NCBI RefSeq assembly: GCF_014931565.1
Contig: NZ_CP063353.1
Location: 2,542,001 to 2,606,000, forward strand
DNA from: Clostridium sp. 'deep sea'
Lineage (GTDB): Bacteria > Bacillota > UBA994 > PWPR01
Reading direction: 5' to 3'
Length of the DNA: 64,000 nucleotides
Part shown: piece after piece, positions 7,336 to 17,174 of the stretch
How the letters are laid out: each line of letters begins with the position of its first letter
How positions within the stretch are numbered: position 1 is the stretch's first letter
Program-made: the position numbers and the translations under genes
The notes under the pieces: model-generated
What the model was told of the DNA's origin: nothing
Database searches by the model: none
What the model saw: the letters and a program-made list of their open reading frames with translations, nothing else

Positions 7336-8446
7336 ATTTAATTTGCTCTTTAGTAGTAGATTTTACAGTTTTTAATGTACCCCTTTTTTTCTTTATTAAT
7401 ACCATAATGAATGTCAATAAAATAATTACACCAATAGAAGTTGAGCCATATAAGTTAACAATAAAATAAAGTCGAATGTTTAATAAAGGGCTAGGAATTA
7501 ACACCGAAAGACCAACCGCAATTGCTAAAAGTGGAGCAACTATTGGTTTGTATGACTTTAAACTAAATATATCTGCTATTCCGCCTATTACAGGGTATAA
7601 ATAACCTGTTAATAAAAAGAATGTGCTAGCAAGCCATACAATAACAAATAAAGACTCAAACCCAGATATAATTTCTCCAAGCTCAACATATCTTAACATG
7701 TTGTAATAGGGATGAATTACATTATTCTGTACTATGCGTAAACCGTAAAACCCTAAATAAAAAATAGCAATGATGCTTTGAAAAACCCCTGCAAATAAAA
7801 TTGCACCACCAAATTTAAGGTTTGGTTTTTCGGGTTTTTTAATGCCTGGGTAGATAAAGCCAATAAAAACAAGCAAATTAACCATAACTCCTAATATAAT
7901 TGGCATTCCCTTTATAACAGGTGTAAATCCATTCTCAAGAAATGGAAAAATATGTGATAGTTTGATATCGGGAAGTAGAGCCAATAGTGTAAAAACGACC
8001 GAAATCAATAGTAGTATTAATAAAAAAGAGCTGGTTCTAGTTAAGACTTCTAAACCCTGTTTAATGGCATAACCTACCATAATGGCTGACAATCCAGATA
8101 AAATAATTTGTGGAGTAGTTATATACATAGCTTTGATATTTCCAGTAGTACCCCTAAAAAAAATAGCAGCTAAAATTAGCAAGTTTAAAATAATTAAAAA
8201 TCCAAAAATTTTTCCAACTACCTTTCCCCAAACATCAGGTAGGTAGGCTATTATTGTTTTACTCGGAAACTGTTTTGCTATGTAAATAATTATAGGTGTT
8301 ACTAAGGCACCAATTATAAAAGCTAACAAAATAGATAGCCAGCCATCTCTGCCTGATTCAGTAGCTATAAAGCCCGCCAAAACAATAAACATAGCTACTC
8401 CCTGTGCTATAACCAATATGGTAGCTTGATTCTGGGAAATCTTCAT
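7334..8446 (-). CDS. gerAB: spore germination protein GerAB-type (B subunit)
   Basis: This 370-residue polytopic protein of about ten helices belongs to the APC-like GerAB/ArcD/ProY family. The B subunit of germinant receptors sits in the spore inner membrane and is thought to bind the germinant. It is the last gene of an A-C-B operon; the gap to gerAC is 18 bp. The N-terminus (ISQNQATILVIAQGVAMFIV) has the typical first helix. The germinant is unknown. Confidence 0.9.
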   Translation of the reverse strand: MKISQNQATILVIAQGVAMFIVLAGFIATESGRDGWLSILLAFIIGALVTPIIIYIAKQFPSKTIIAYLPDVWGKVVGKIFGFLIILNLLILAAIFFRGTTGNIKAMYITTPQIILSGLSAIMVGYAIKQGLEVLTRTSSFLLILLLISVVFTLLALLPDIKLSHIFPFLENGFTPVIKGMPIILGVMVNLLVFIGFIYPGIKKPEKPNLKFGGAILFAGVFQSIIAIFYLGFYGLRIVQNNVIHPYYNMLRYVELGEIISGFESLFVIVWLASTFFLLTGYLYPVIGGIADIFSLKSYKPIVAPLLAIAVGLSVLIPSPLLNIRLYFIVNLYGSTSIGVIILLTFIMVLIKKKRGTLKTVKSTTKEQIK

Positions 8447-8464
8447 TTTATAATTGCACCTCCT

Positions 8465-9628
8465 TTACTTTTGTTTTTGTAGTGGATCAGTAATTATACC
8501 AGTGTGCTCAATCTGAACCTTTACATTGGTATTAATTTTTATTTTGTTAAAATTATTAGGCCAATTACTACTAAACTCTTTCCACTGTTTAGGATACTTA
8601 TTATAAATGCTTTCACCAATACCTATAATATCTGTTTTTAAATCCTCTTGTAGCTTATATAAACAAGCATCTACTTGAGAAATTATTTCTTGTTTACATC
8701 GCTGCTGTATTTGAGAAATTCTTTTACTCCCTATTAAACTAATTGGCATTTGAATATCTCCAATAGAAACAACCGCAAAAATATTTAAATCAATAACAAA
8801 CTGCCCATTTACTAAGCTAGGTTTATAACTAGATTTAACATTAATAATTTCTAAAGCAATATTACTTACATTATCTTCAGGAGAAATGATAACAATAATC
8901 CCGCTTTTAATTTTGTTTTGCAAAAACAATAAACCTCGCGATTCTTTAGCATCTAAAAAACCAACTAGTTTATCTTCCTTAAATGCCGCTGTACCAAAAA
9001 AAGCAACTTTTTCTTCGCCATCCTCTTTTGTTTGAGTACAAACTAGTGGGGCATAAGGAGAAGTGTAGGGGCTCTCAATTTGAATAGATAAACCATGCAA
9101 ATCATTAATAGCTACTTCAGAGGTGCTAGACTGATTATGCATTAATGCCAATACTTCACTTGCAGGAATTTTTTCAATATCACTTTTAGCAGATAAAAAG
9201 CTTTTAGCACTCTTTTTACATACTAATATAAAGGCTCTTTTACGAGTTTCATGATCTCTCATAAAAAAGTCTATAAACTCAGTTAAACCCTCTTCAGCAA
9301 TCTCTTGATCAAATACTACTATTCTATTCTGCTCAAAGTATAGTTTTCTACTAACGGTTTTTGAAAACTGTCTTACAGCATCAAAAATAGTTCTTCCTGT
9401 TGTTGAAGCAACAAAAACACTTTCCTCACTACTTCCACCAGAGGCAGAATTAGGGTTTAGACCACCTGGCTTTATTATTTGAGCAGTTAACTCAATTTCA
9501 CCTTGGTCATTTCTATCAATACCTATGCCAGCCACCAAAGCTCTTGAGCTTAATCGCTGACTATCCCAGCAACCACTTGTACATAGTATTAACAAAAGTA
9601 TACTTAATATTTTAGCTCTTTTTTTCAT
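8465..9628 (-). CDS. gerAC: spore germination lipoprotein GerAC-type (C subunit)
   Basis: This 387-residue secreted lipoprotein has a short signal peptide ending in the lipobox CTSGC; the cysteine is followed by WD, as in most GerAC proteins (GCWD). The rest is the three-domain Ger(x)C fold exposed outside the inner membrane. It overlaps the end of gerAA by 17 bp, so translation is probably coupled. It is part of the germinant receptor complex with the flanking A and B subunits. Confidence 0.92.
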   Translation of the reverse strand: MKKRAKILSILLLILCTSGCWDSQRLSSRALVAGIGIDRNDQGEIELTAQIIKPGGLNPNSASGGSSEESVFVASTTGRTIFDAVRQFSKTVSRKLYFEQNRIVVFDQEIAEEGLTEFIDFFMRDHETRKRAFILVCKKSAKSFLSAKSDIEKIPASEVLALMHNQSSTSEVAINDLHGLSIQIESPYTSPYAPLVCTQTKEDGEEKVAFFGTAAFKEDKLVGFLDAKESRGLLFLQNKIKSGIIVIISPEDNVSNIALEIINVKSSYKPSLVNGQFVIDLNIFAVVSIGDIQMPISLIGSKRISQIQQRCKQEIISQVDACLYKLQEDLKTDIIGIGESIYNKYPKQWKEFSSNWPNNFNKIKINTNVKVQIEHTGIITDPLQKQK

Positions 9629-11225
9629 CTTTGCTTTCTCCGTTTTTATTTTCAGGGTTTTCTGGTTCTTGACCTTTTTTTATTCTTTGACTATTTTTAG
9701 GACTTAGCATAAAGGGGCGTTTTATCATAGTCCACCAAGGATTTCTAATTGCTGAATCATGTACTTTATTATTTACATACAGCACAACTGGCTGCAGATA
9801 TGAAACTCCAAATGATCGCAGTGAATACATATGAATTAACATAATTACAAAGCAAAAACTCAATCCAAATAAACCAACTATAGAGCTTATTACTAAAATT
9901 GGTATTCTAAGCAGCAATACAGGCTCTAGTTGGGGTGGTAATAAAAATCCCATAATACCACATAAAGCAACCACAATTACAACAGGATAACTTGCTAATC
10001 CGGCACTAACAGCAGCATCTCCTAAAACTAAAGCCCCAACAATACTAACAGCCTGTCCTATAGGTCTTGGAATTCTAACACCGGCCTCTCTTAAACCCTC
10101 ATAAAAGATTAATAATAATAAGGTTTCTACCGCTGTAGGAAATGGTACACCTTCTTGGGCAGCTGCCACAGTATCTAATAAAGCTATAGGCAATATATTA
10201 GGGTGAAAGTTTATAACAGCTATATACAAAGCAGGTAAAAAAATAGCTAAAAACATGGCTACAATACGTAAAAATCGTAAGGCAGTAGCCAAAAATGGAT
10301 TTTGATAATAGTCTTCTGTTACTTGAATATTCTCAACAAAGAGTAAAGGTATAGTTAAAGCAAAGGGTGTTCCATCTACTAAAACTCCAACTCTGCCTTC
10401 TAAAATTTTACCAGCAAACTTATCAGGTGACTCGGTATAACCAACTGTTGGAAAAAGAGTGAATGGAGTATCCTCTATAAAAGATTCAATATATCCTGAC
10501 TCCAAAATACTATCAATTTTAATACTTGATACTCTTTCTTTAACCTCCTTAACAATGTCATCGTTGGCAATGTCTTTTATATAGACCAGAGCAATATCGG
10601 TACGGGTGCGTTCTCCTAACATGAGCATTTCAATCATAAGCTCAGGATCTTTAATCTTTCTTCTAACTAAAGAGGTATTTATACGCAGTGTTTCTGTAAA
10701 ACCTTCACGTGGCCCACGTACTACGGATTCACTCTCGGGTTGGCCCACTCCACGTTGCTCCCATTTGCGGGTACTGCAAAGTAAACATTCAGTTGAACCA
10801 GCAATAAAAACAGCAGTTTCACCAGATAAAACAGCATTTACAACATCATCTATATTAGCTACAGTTTTAGCTTCAACAAAATTAACAAGGCTCTTAGTAA
10901 TATTCTCTATTGAATAGTCACCTTGCCAATTTACTTTACGAGATTCCCACATTAAAGGGTGCAAAATATCATTATTTATCATTGATTTATCACTTAAGCC
11001 GTCAATGTTTATTGAAAAAGCATCAACTTCTTCTGGTCCAACTTTAAACTCTCTAAAAATAATATCTGAGTTTTTAACAAATATTGCCTCTAACAATTTT
11101 AAGTTAACACTTAAATTTTCTTCAATACTAAAATCGTAAACCTTTTCTTTTTTAGGTAACTGTTTTTTTTGAGCCTGAAGTTGTTCTTGAATCATATGTA
11201 TTTTTTGCATAAATTTTTTGGGCAT
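9612..11225 (-). CDS. gerAA: spore germination protein GerAA-type (A subunit)
   Basis: This 537-residue protein has a large soluble N-terminal region (about residues 1-300), membrane helices (about 310-480) and a basic tail rich in Lys, Pro and Glu. Segments typical of GerA-type A subunits are visible, including ECLLCSTRKWEQRGVGQPES, the GTPFALT turn and PTAVETLLLLIFYEGLREAG split across a helix. AAGGAG lies about ten bases upstream of ATG 11225. It heads the gerAA-AC-AB operon, so the organism forms spores. Confidence 0.93.
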   Translation of the reverse strand: MPKKFMQKIHMIQEQLQAQKKQLPKKEKVYDFSIEENLSVNLKLLEAIFVKNSDIIFREFKVGPEEVDAFSINIDGLSDKSMINNDILHPLMWESRKVNWQGDYSIENITKSLVNFVEAKTVANIDDVVNAVLSGETAVFIAGSTECLLCSTRKWEQRGVGQPESESVVRGPREGFTETLRINTSLVRRKIKDPELMIEMLMLGERTRTDIALVYIKDIANDDIVKEVKERVSSIKIDSILESGYIESFIEDTPFTLFPTVGYTESPDKFAGKILEGRVGVLVDGTPFALTIPLLFVENIQVTEDYYQNPFLATALRFLRIVAMFLAIFLPALYIAVINFHPNILPIALLDTVAAAQEGVPFPTAVETLLLLIFYEGLREAGVRIPRPIGQAVSIVGALVLGDAAVSAGLASYPVVIVVALCGIMGFLLPPQLEPVLLLRIPILVISSIVGLFGLSFCFVIMLIHMYSLRSFGVSYLQPVVLYVNNKVHDSAIRNPWWTMIKRPFMLSPKNSQRIKKGQEPENPENKNGESKDEKKS

Positions 11226-11345
11226 AAATAAACAACTCCTTCATAAATGAATTAGTGTTATTATTACCAGCAAAAAATAATAAATGCACCGTAAGATACA
11301 TTCAATTAATTAATAGTATAGAAAATGTAATAAGGTAAAAGCTAA

Positions 11346-11540
11346 ATGCAAGGGTGTGACAAATTGTATAAAATACTTATAATAATATTTTTTGGAGTTT
11401 TGGCGTATAAAGAATTAACACCATTATTAATAGATAAGTTGTATAAAGATGCTGGTGTTACTGCAGGATTAATAGTGATAGGAATAGTAATAGCTATGTT
11501 TGCTGCATTTCACTATAGAGTTCCTATCCTATTTGAGTAA
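11346..11540 (+). CDS. small hypothetical membrane protein
   Basis: The 64-codon frame encodes two hydrophobic segments (around residues 8-28 and 38-56). No family is recognised. There is no good Shine-Dalgarno before ATG 11346; a TTG a few codons later has AAGG ten bases upstream and may be the true start. It stands divergently from gerAA. Confidence 0.45.
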   Translation: MQGCDKLYKILIIIFFGVLAYKELTPLLIDKLYKDAGVTAGLIVIGIVIAMFAAFHYRVPILFE

Positions 11541-11756
11541 CAGTGTTAAGTTATCTTGAAATTACTAATATTTTGTAGCAAGTTGAGATATTCTAAAAGC
11601 CTACTAAAACCCTATAAGTTAGCCTTACTAAACTATTAGTAAACGTTATTTAAAATTAATAAAGTTTTTTTATTAAATTAAACATTTACTTCTTGACATA
11701 GCTCTACGAGAATGTTCTTATTAAAATAAATAAAAGAAATAGAGGGGGATGTGTTA

Positions 11757-12188
11757 ATGTACCCGAGTCGTAGAAGTACAGTAGTAGGTAAGTATATGCT
11801 TTTTTTATTAGGATTAATAAATTTAGGATTAGGGCTTTATCTGGTAATTAGTAAAGATAGTTTGGCAATCTTTATATCAAAAGTGAGTGTAGACACCAAT
11901 ATGCAATTATTTAATAATCTCTTACTTTTTTCTGGTGTTTTACTAGTGATAAATGGTCTATATAACTTAATGGTTTCCTTAAGTCAACATAAACTTATTT
12001 TTTATGCCGCTTTAGTAGAGTTAATTAAAGGTGCAGTTATAGTTTATTTAGAAATATTCAAACACTTTACTAGTTTTTTATTAGTAAGATCTGCAATCTC
12101 TTTATTGATAATACTGATATCTATAATAGCGATAATTTCAGCTTTACGCAGTCGTTTCTCAAAAAAGTACATTTTTTTTAATAAATAA
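11757..12188 (+). CDS. hypothetical four-helix membrane protein
   Basis: This protein of about 143 residues has four predicted membrane helices, a basic N-terminus (YPSRRSTVVGK) and a basic C-terminus. I chose ATG 11757 because AGAGGGGG ends 8 bases upstream; the frame also allows GTG 11751. A TTGACA box lies about 60 bp upstream. No known family is recognised; the topology resembles small DUF-type integral membrane proteins. Confidence 0.65.
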   Translation: MYPSRRSTVVGKYMLFLLGLINLGLGLYLVISKDSLAIFISKVSVDTNMQLFNNLLLFSGVLLVINGLYNLMVSLSQHKLIFYAALVELIKGAVIVYLEIFKHFTSFLLVRSAISLLIILISIIAIISALRSRFSKKYIFFNK

Positions 12189-12201
12189 AAATACATTTAC
12201 C

Positions 12202-12235
12202 TAGCCTTTGGGAATAAATAAATATCCAAAGGCTA
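12202..12235 (+). terminator. intrinsic terminator
   Basis: TAGCCTTTGG (12202-12211) pairs with CCAAAGGCTA (12226-12235); a short T-rich stretch follows. It closes the unit ending at 12188. Confidence 0.6.
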
Positions 12236-12346
12236 TTTAGTATATAATCCTAAATAATTGTTATCTAAAAATAGTAGTGTTAATTATATTATTTAACAAG
12301 TATTAGCTTATAACATAAAGGTAATAATATTTTTAGGTGATAAATT

Positions 12347-13714
12347 ATGAAATGGTTTACAGGGCATAGAGTGCTAAGGGAAAAAGATGGCAGTACGGTA
12401 GTGTTATATTTAAACCAGTACTTAACAGAATTTAGTGCTGAATTTTTTCATAACCAAAAACAGAGTTACGACACAAGTATAGAGGATAGTGCTTATTCAT
12501 ATATTAAAAGCAATATACCCAATATTAATTTAAAAAAAATAAAAATAATGTTAGGGTCATTGACATTAGCCAATATTACATCACCTAAAATAACTAGTGA
12601 TAAAATGAAGAATAATAGAGCAGATATCAACTTAAATAATATTAGCTATTATACGGTTAAACCTAATGATACATTAGTTAAAATAGCAAATCTATACAAC
12701 ACAACAGTTGCCTCACTTAAAACTTTAAATAATATTAATAAAATATTTATTGGTCAAACACTAAAAATTTATGGCAATGCTAGAGCAAGATATTTTGTAA
12801 AGGAAAATGATAGTGCAGAGGATATTGCTAAAAGCTTTAATGTTACAATAAACCATTTAAAGTACGTTAATAATGTAGAAAACATAGAGCCGAAACAGCA
12901 ATTAATTATACCAAGACAAGAATCAGAGTTATTTGTGAACATGTTACCAGAGAAAGAATTAAATAAAGATAGTAAAGGCGTACATGTGAAAAGATTACAA
13001 CTAGCCTTGTATTTATGTGGTCACTATATTGAGATAAACGGAATTTTTGGCAAAGGAACAGAGTCTGTAATATATAAGCTTCAATCAAATAATAAGATAA
13101 GGCCTACTGGTAAATATAATGAAAGCACCAAGTCCCTAATTAGCAAAATCATTCTTGGTTATCAAAAGATTATAAAGAATCCTGATGATGCTTTAGTTTT
13201 AGTAAATAAAAATAATAGATTACCTTTTAACTATATTCCTAGGGATTTAATAGTGCCTCATGTGCAGTTTAATGGTGATATAAGTAATAACCAAAAACTA
13301 CTTCGAAAAGATGTTGCTCTTAACCTTTATCAGCTTTTTAATAAGGCTCAAGATAACAATATCCAGCTAATGCTACACTCTGCTTATCAATCATATGTAA
13401 TCCAAGAGCAGATGTTTATTAACTATGCAAATAGCCACAATCTCAAGGCTGCTTTAACAGCAATAGCCAAACCGGGTGAAAGTGAATATCAAACAGGACT
13501 TGCTGTAGATGTAGTTAGTAAAAATCATAATCAGCATATATTAACAAACAAATACATTAATAATAATGTTGCCAAGTATGGCTTTATTTTAAGTGAGGTT
13601 AATAAAGCAGTTGATAAGAAAACCGTATATCATTTAAGATTTGTTGGAAAAGAGGCAAGCCAAGAGATAACAGCTAAAAATATAACTTTGCAGCACTATT
13701 TACATAAAGAATAA
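12347..13714 (+). CDS. LysM-LysM-PG-binding-VanY-like protein, probably catalytically dead
   Basis: The 455 residues contain two LysM domains (about 102-144 and 147-187), a PG_binding_1 domain (about 195-265) and a C-terminal VanY-like D,D-peptidase fold (about 275-455). LysM and PG-binding modules attach to peptidoglycan. The peptidase motif that normally reads S-x-H-x2-G-x-A-x-D is SEYQTGLAVD, so the first zinc-binding His is Tyr. The normal E-x-x-H motif reads T-V-Y-H, so the catalytic Glu is Thr. Asp and the last His remain. No signal peptide is obvious, which suggests export as part of the spore surface or a cytoplasmic role. Binding rather than cleavage is the likely function. Confidence 0.8.
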   Translation: MKWFTGHRVLREKDGSTVVLYLNQYLTEFSAEFFHNQKQSYDTSIEDSAYSYIKSNIPNINLKKIKIMLGSLTLANITSPKITSDKMKNNRADINLNNISYYTVKPNDTLVKIANLYNTTVASLKTLNNINKIFIGQTLKIYGNARARYFVKENDSAEDIAKSFNVTINHLKYVNNVENIEPKQQLIIPRQESELFVNMLPEKELNKDSKGVHVKRLQLALYLCGHYIEINGIFGKGTESVIYKLQSNNKIRPTGKYNESTKSLISKIILGYQKIIKNPDDALVLVNKNNRLPFNYIPRDLIVPHVQFNGDISNNQKLLRKDVALNLYQLFNKAQDNNIQLMLHSAYQSYVIQEQMFINYANSHNLKAALTAIAKPGESEYQTGLAVDVVSKNHNQHILTNKYINNNVAKYGFILSEVNKAVDKKTVYHLRFVGKEASQEITAKNITLQHYLHKE

Positions 13715-13831
13715 TATCTTTTTATACTGTAATTAAATATGTACCAAAATAAATAAGTATAAATTTTTCATTGCAAAAATACTTAATATAAAATAAAATG
13801 TAATCTAATATAATAAATATATGGTGATATT

Positions 13832-14506
13832 ATGAAAAAAATTCTTAGTGCATTTGATATAACTGGGCCTATCATGATTGGGCCTTCTAGTTCGCATACA
13901 GCTGGTGCATGTCGGCTTAGTTATGCAGCATTAAAAATACTTGGAGAAGAGGTTTCACAGGTAGTGTTTCAGCTATATGGTTCTTTTAAAGAAACCTTAA
14001 ATGGTCATGGAACCGATAAAGCCTTACTTGGTGGAATACTTGGTTTTGCACCCAGTGATGAGAGAATAAGACAAGCATATGAAATAGCTATGCAGCAAAA
14101 ATTAAACTATAGCTTTATAAAAATGCACAATGAAGCAGATCACCCTAATACAGTAGTTTTTAAACTAACGGGCATCAATGGAGCTCAAATGCAAATAAAA
14201 GGGGCTTCAGTTGGTGGAGGTAATATACTAATAACAAAAATAGATAATACCGACTTAAAATTTACTGGAAAGTACAGTACCCTAATTACTCGACATTGGG
14301 ATCAACCAGGTGTAGTTCTTAAGGTTTCTGAAATACTTACAAAATTCAAAATAAATATAGCTAACATGAATTTATACCGAGAGTATCGTAATGACCTAGC
14401 ATACATGGTGATAGAGGCAGATGAGAATATACCTCAACAATGTATTAATCACATTAGAGAGTTAAAGGATATTGATTATGCAGTATCAATAGCTAGGCTA
14501 TTTTAG
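13832..14506 (+). CDS. sdaAB: L-serine dehydratase, beta subunit
   Basis: This 224-residue beta subunit of the Fe-S L-serine ammonia-lyase has the signature DITGPIMIGPSSSHTAGACR at its N-terminus and a C-terminal ACT domain (about 150-224). With the alpha subunit encoded 10 bp downstream it converts L-serine to pyruvate and ammonia, a common catabolic entry in amino-acid fermenters. ATG 13832 follows a GGTGATAT site. Confidence 0.95.
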   Translation: MKKILSAFDITGPIMIGPSSSHTAGACRLSYAALKILGEEVSQVVFQLYGSFKETLNGHGTDKALLGGILGFAPSDERIRQAYEIAMQQKLNYSFIKMHNEADHPNTVVFKLTGINGAQMQIKGASVGGGNILITKIDNTDLKFTGKYSTLITRHWDQPGVVLKVSEILTKFKINIANMNLYREYRNDLAYMVIEADENIPQQCINHIRELKDIDYAVSIARLF

Positions 14507-14516
14507 GGGTGGAATA

Positions 14517-15401
14517 ATGAGTAGATATCAATTTACAACTGGAGAAAAACTACTACAGATATGTGAGAATGAGGCATTAACTATCAGTGACGTAACCATA
14601 AAAAGAGAGCATGAATTAAGTAATATTAAAACCACAGAGCAAATAAACTTTATGGGTGAAATATACCTAGTAATGAAAGATTCCGTAACAAAAGGTATTA
14701 ACTCAACCGAGCCATCTACTGGTGGATTAATAGGTGAGAATAGTCATAAAATGTATAAATATTGGCAATCAGGTAAAGCAGTTGGATCAGATGTTTTAAT
14801 AAAATCTATCGCCTATGCTTTAGCCATTACAGAAGAAAATGCCCGTATGGGTAAAATCGCTGCCTGCCCTACTGCAGGGGCATGTGGCGTAGTTCCTAGC
14901 CTAATGGTTGCCTTACAAGAGCAATATAACTACACAAATCAAGAGATAATAAAGGCCTTATTTAACTCATCAGCAGTGGGGGTAATAATTGCTACAAATG
15001 CCTCCATTAGTGGAGCAGAGGGTGGATGTCAAGCAGAGGTAGGCAGTGCCTCAGCAATGGCGGCCTCTGCCATGGTAGAGCTGTTAGGGGGAAGCCCTAA
15101 AATGTGTTTAACCGCCGCAGCTATAGCCTTAAAAAACACCCTAGGGCTAGTCTGTGATCCAGTTGCTGGTTTAGTAGAGGTGCCATGCTCTAAACGAAAT
15201 GCTATGGGGGTTTCTAATGCCTTTGCGGCCGCTCATATGTCACTAGCTGGAATTGAAAGTTTTATAAAATTCGACGAAGTAGTTGAGGCCATGAATATGG
15301 TTGGTAAGGCCTTACCATCATCGCTTAAAGAAACAGCACAAGGCGGTCTAGCTATTACTAAAACTGCAAGAGACTATTGTGAGTTAAGAAATAAGGATTA
15401 A
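14517..15401 (+). CDS. sdaAA: L-serine dehydratase, alpha subunit
   Basis: This is the 294-residue catalytic subunit, of usual length. The cysteines that hold the [4Fe-4S] cluster are visible in CPTAGACGVVPS and in the CDPVAGLVEVPC segment, and the EPSTGGL substrate-loop motif is near residue 62. It forms an operon with sdaAB. No dedicated regulator is adjacent. Confidence 0.95.
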   Translation: MSRYQFTTGEKLLQICENEALTISDVTIKREHELSNIKTTEQINFMGEIYLVMKDSVTKGINSTEPSTGGLIGENSHKMYKYWQSGKAVGSDVLIKSIAYALAITEENARMGKIAACPTAGACGVVPSLMVALQEQYNYTNQEIIKALFNSSAVGVIIATNASISGAEGGCQAEVGSASAMAASAMVELLGGSPKMCLTAAAIALKNTLGLVCDPVAGLVEVPCSKRNAMGVSNAFAAAHMSLAGIESFIKFDEVVEAMNMVGKALPSSLKETAQGGLAITKTARDYCELRNKD

Positions 15402-15466
15402 AGATTAATTAAGGTTTAGATTTTTATGTTATTAAAAAGGGTTATTATCCTGTATATGATGTAGGA

Positions 15467-16342
15467 TTAATTTTTTAGTTCATTAATAAGAGGTTTCTTT
15501 GTATAATAAACTAAACCAATTGCTCCGGGCCCCACATGGGTACCGATTACTGGTCCAATAGAGGCAATAGAAACAGGTAGCTTTATCATATCTTCAATAA
15601 CTTTAGCAAGATCTTTAGCCTCTTCTTCACACTCAATATGATGAACCTTAATATCGCCCAAGCCAAACTGCTTAATGTCTTGTAAAAATATCGAAACTAA
15701 AGATTTCACAGCCCTCTTTTTAGTTCTTACTTTATCTAAAACCTTAACCGTTCCCTCACGAACGGTTAAAATCGGTTTAATTCTCATTATACTTCCTATT
15801 AGGGAGCTTGCTGCTCCAATACGACCACCTTTACGTAAATACTCTAAATTATCTGGTATAAAAATAAACTTACTTCTTATAATATTTTGTTTGGCAGCAT
15901 TTACTACATCTTTTAACGAGCCATTGGCTTTTGCTTCTTTTGCCGCAGCCAATACTGCAAAGCCAAGTTGAAGGCTGTTTGATAAAGAATCGATAATTTC
16001 TATTTTTGCATTTGGAATTTTCTCTAACACCATTGCTTTAGCCATGTTTGCGGTGCTATAAGTACCGCTCATTTTAGAGGAAATAAATATCGCTACGGTG
16101 CTGATGCCAGCCTTAGCATTTCTTTCAAAAATACTCTTTATATCATTAATAGGAGGCTGTGATGATGTAGGTAACGTTTTGCTATTACTTAATTTACTAT
16201 AAAAAAAGCTATTTGTTATTTCTGTTTCTTGAAAACTTTCATTTTTAAAAACAATTCCTAATGACACAACATCAATATTATACTCAGTCAATAAATTTTT
16301 AGGAATATAACATGTACTATCTGTTAAAATTTTAATTGTCAT
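15467..16342 (-). CDS. DegV family fatty-acid-binding protein
   Basis: The protein of about 291 residues begins KILTDSTCYIP, the DegV start. It carries the SSKMSGTYSTAN and GPVIGTHVGPGAIGL segments that line the lipid pocket. DegV/FakB proteins hold a fatty acid for phosphorylation by a FakA kinase; no fakA is in the window. ATG 16342 is chosen because GGGTG lies upstream, while the longer frame starts at a GTG inside that ribosome site. Confidence 0.9.
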   Translation of the reverse strand: MTIKILTDSTCYIPKNLLTEYNIDVVSLGIVFKNESFQETEITNSFFYSKLSNSKTLPTSSQPPINDIKSIFERNAKAGISTVAIFISSKMSGTYSTANMAKAMVLEKIPNAKIEIIDSLSNSLQLGFAVLAAAKEAKANGSLKDVVNAAKQNIIRSKFIFIPDNLEYLRKGGRIGAASSLIGSIMRIKPILTVREGTVKVLDKVRTKKRAVKSLVSIFLQDIKQFGLGDIKVHHIECEEEAKDLAKVIEDMIKLPVSIASIGPVIGTHVGPGAIGLVYYTKKPLINELKN

Positions 16343-16484
16343 TTTTATCACCCATATTTTATTGTTTATTTTATAAAGCTTTATATTAATATACTCTAAG
16401 TTATAAAAAAAAATAAATATATAACTATCATAATAACACTAAAATGAACAAAATTCATTAAATAATTTAAACCTTATAATATAG

Positions 16485-17147
16485 CTACTTAATTATTTGC
16501 CAATTTTCTTTTAGGGCATGCTTTAACAGCCTTTTATCAGGTTTTACCACAACTGATTTACCAACTAAATTTAATAAACCTAAGTCAGCAATACTGTCTG
16601 CATAAGCTAAGCTATTTTGCCAATCTATTTCTTCTTCTTTAAAAACAGTTTTTACTATATCTTGTTTTAAAAAACCGCTGATATGAGTAGGCTTTTTATC
16701 GTAATTTAGCTTATTTTTATAAAAATATAAGTCTGTTCCAATAGCTTTATTTATGCCTAAATCACTAGCAACTACTTCTAAAAAAAGGCTATAACATCCA
16801 GATAAAAGAACAGTGTAATAACCCTGTTGTTTAGCTTTATTTATTTCACTTACAACATTTCTATTAAAATAAAGCTTGGCTTCTTGGTAAATCTCATTAA
16901 AGAATTTTACAATATCTTTTTTAGTCATACCCATAAAAATATAAGGGAATATTTCAATTACAGAGGTTCTAAACTTTTCTTTTGGTAAAAGCCGTAACTT
17001 ATATTTTATAAACAAAAAAATAATCCGATTTTTAATAATGAATAGCTTGCTTTTAGAGTAATTAAGCTTATGCCATTGCTCTATAAAAAAAGGAATAGTT
17101 TGTTTTGTAAATAGGGTGCCATCAAAATCAAAAATAGCTAGTTTCAT
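16485..17147 (-). CDS. HAD-superfamily hydrolase, subfamily IB (phosphoserine-phosphatase-like)
   Basis: The 220 residues contain the HAD motifs in order: DFDGT at residues 6-10, a serine motif in LLSGCYSLF, a lysine in the DIVKTVF region, and ADSIADLGLL for motif III. Length and cap position fit class IB phosphatases that act on small phosphomonoesters. It lies 27 bp upstream of nothing co-oriented but 27 bp downstream of the acyl-ACP thioesterase gene, with which it may be cotranscribed. Substrate is unknown. Confidence 0.85.
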   Translation of the reverse strand: MKLAIFDFDGTLFTKQTIPFFIEQWHKLNYSKSKLFIIKNRIIFLFIKYKLRLLPKEKFRTSVIEIFPYIFMGMTKKDIVKFFNEIYQEAKLYFNRNVVSEINKAKQQGYYTVLLSGCYSLFLEVVASDLGINKAIGTDLYFYKNKLNYDKKPTHISGFLKQDIVKTVFKEEEIDWQNSLAYADSIADLGLLNLVGKSVVVKPDKRLLKHALKENWQIIK

Positions 17148-17174
17148 AATAATCTCCTACTAAATTAAACAAAG

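Noticed and set aside
10606-10917. 103-codon frame opposite gerAA
   Set aside because: It is a shadow of the clearly real gerAA reading frame.
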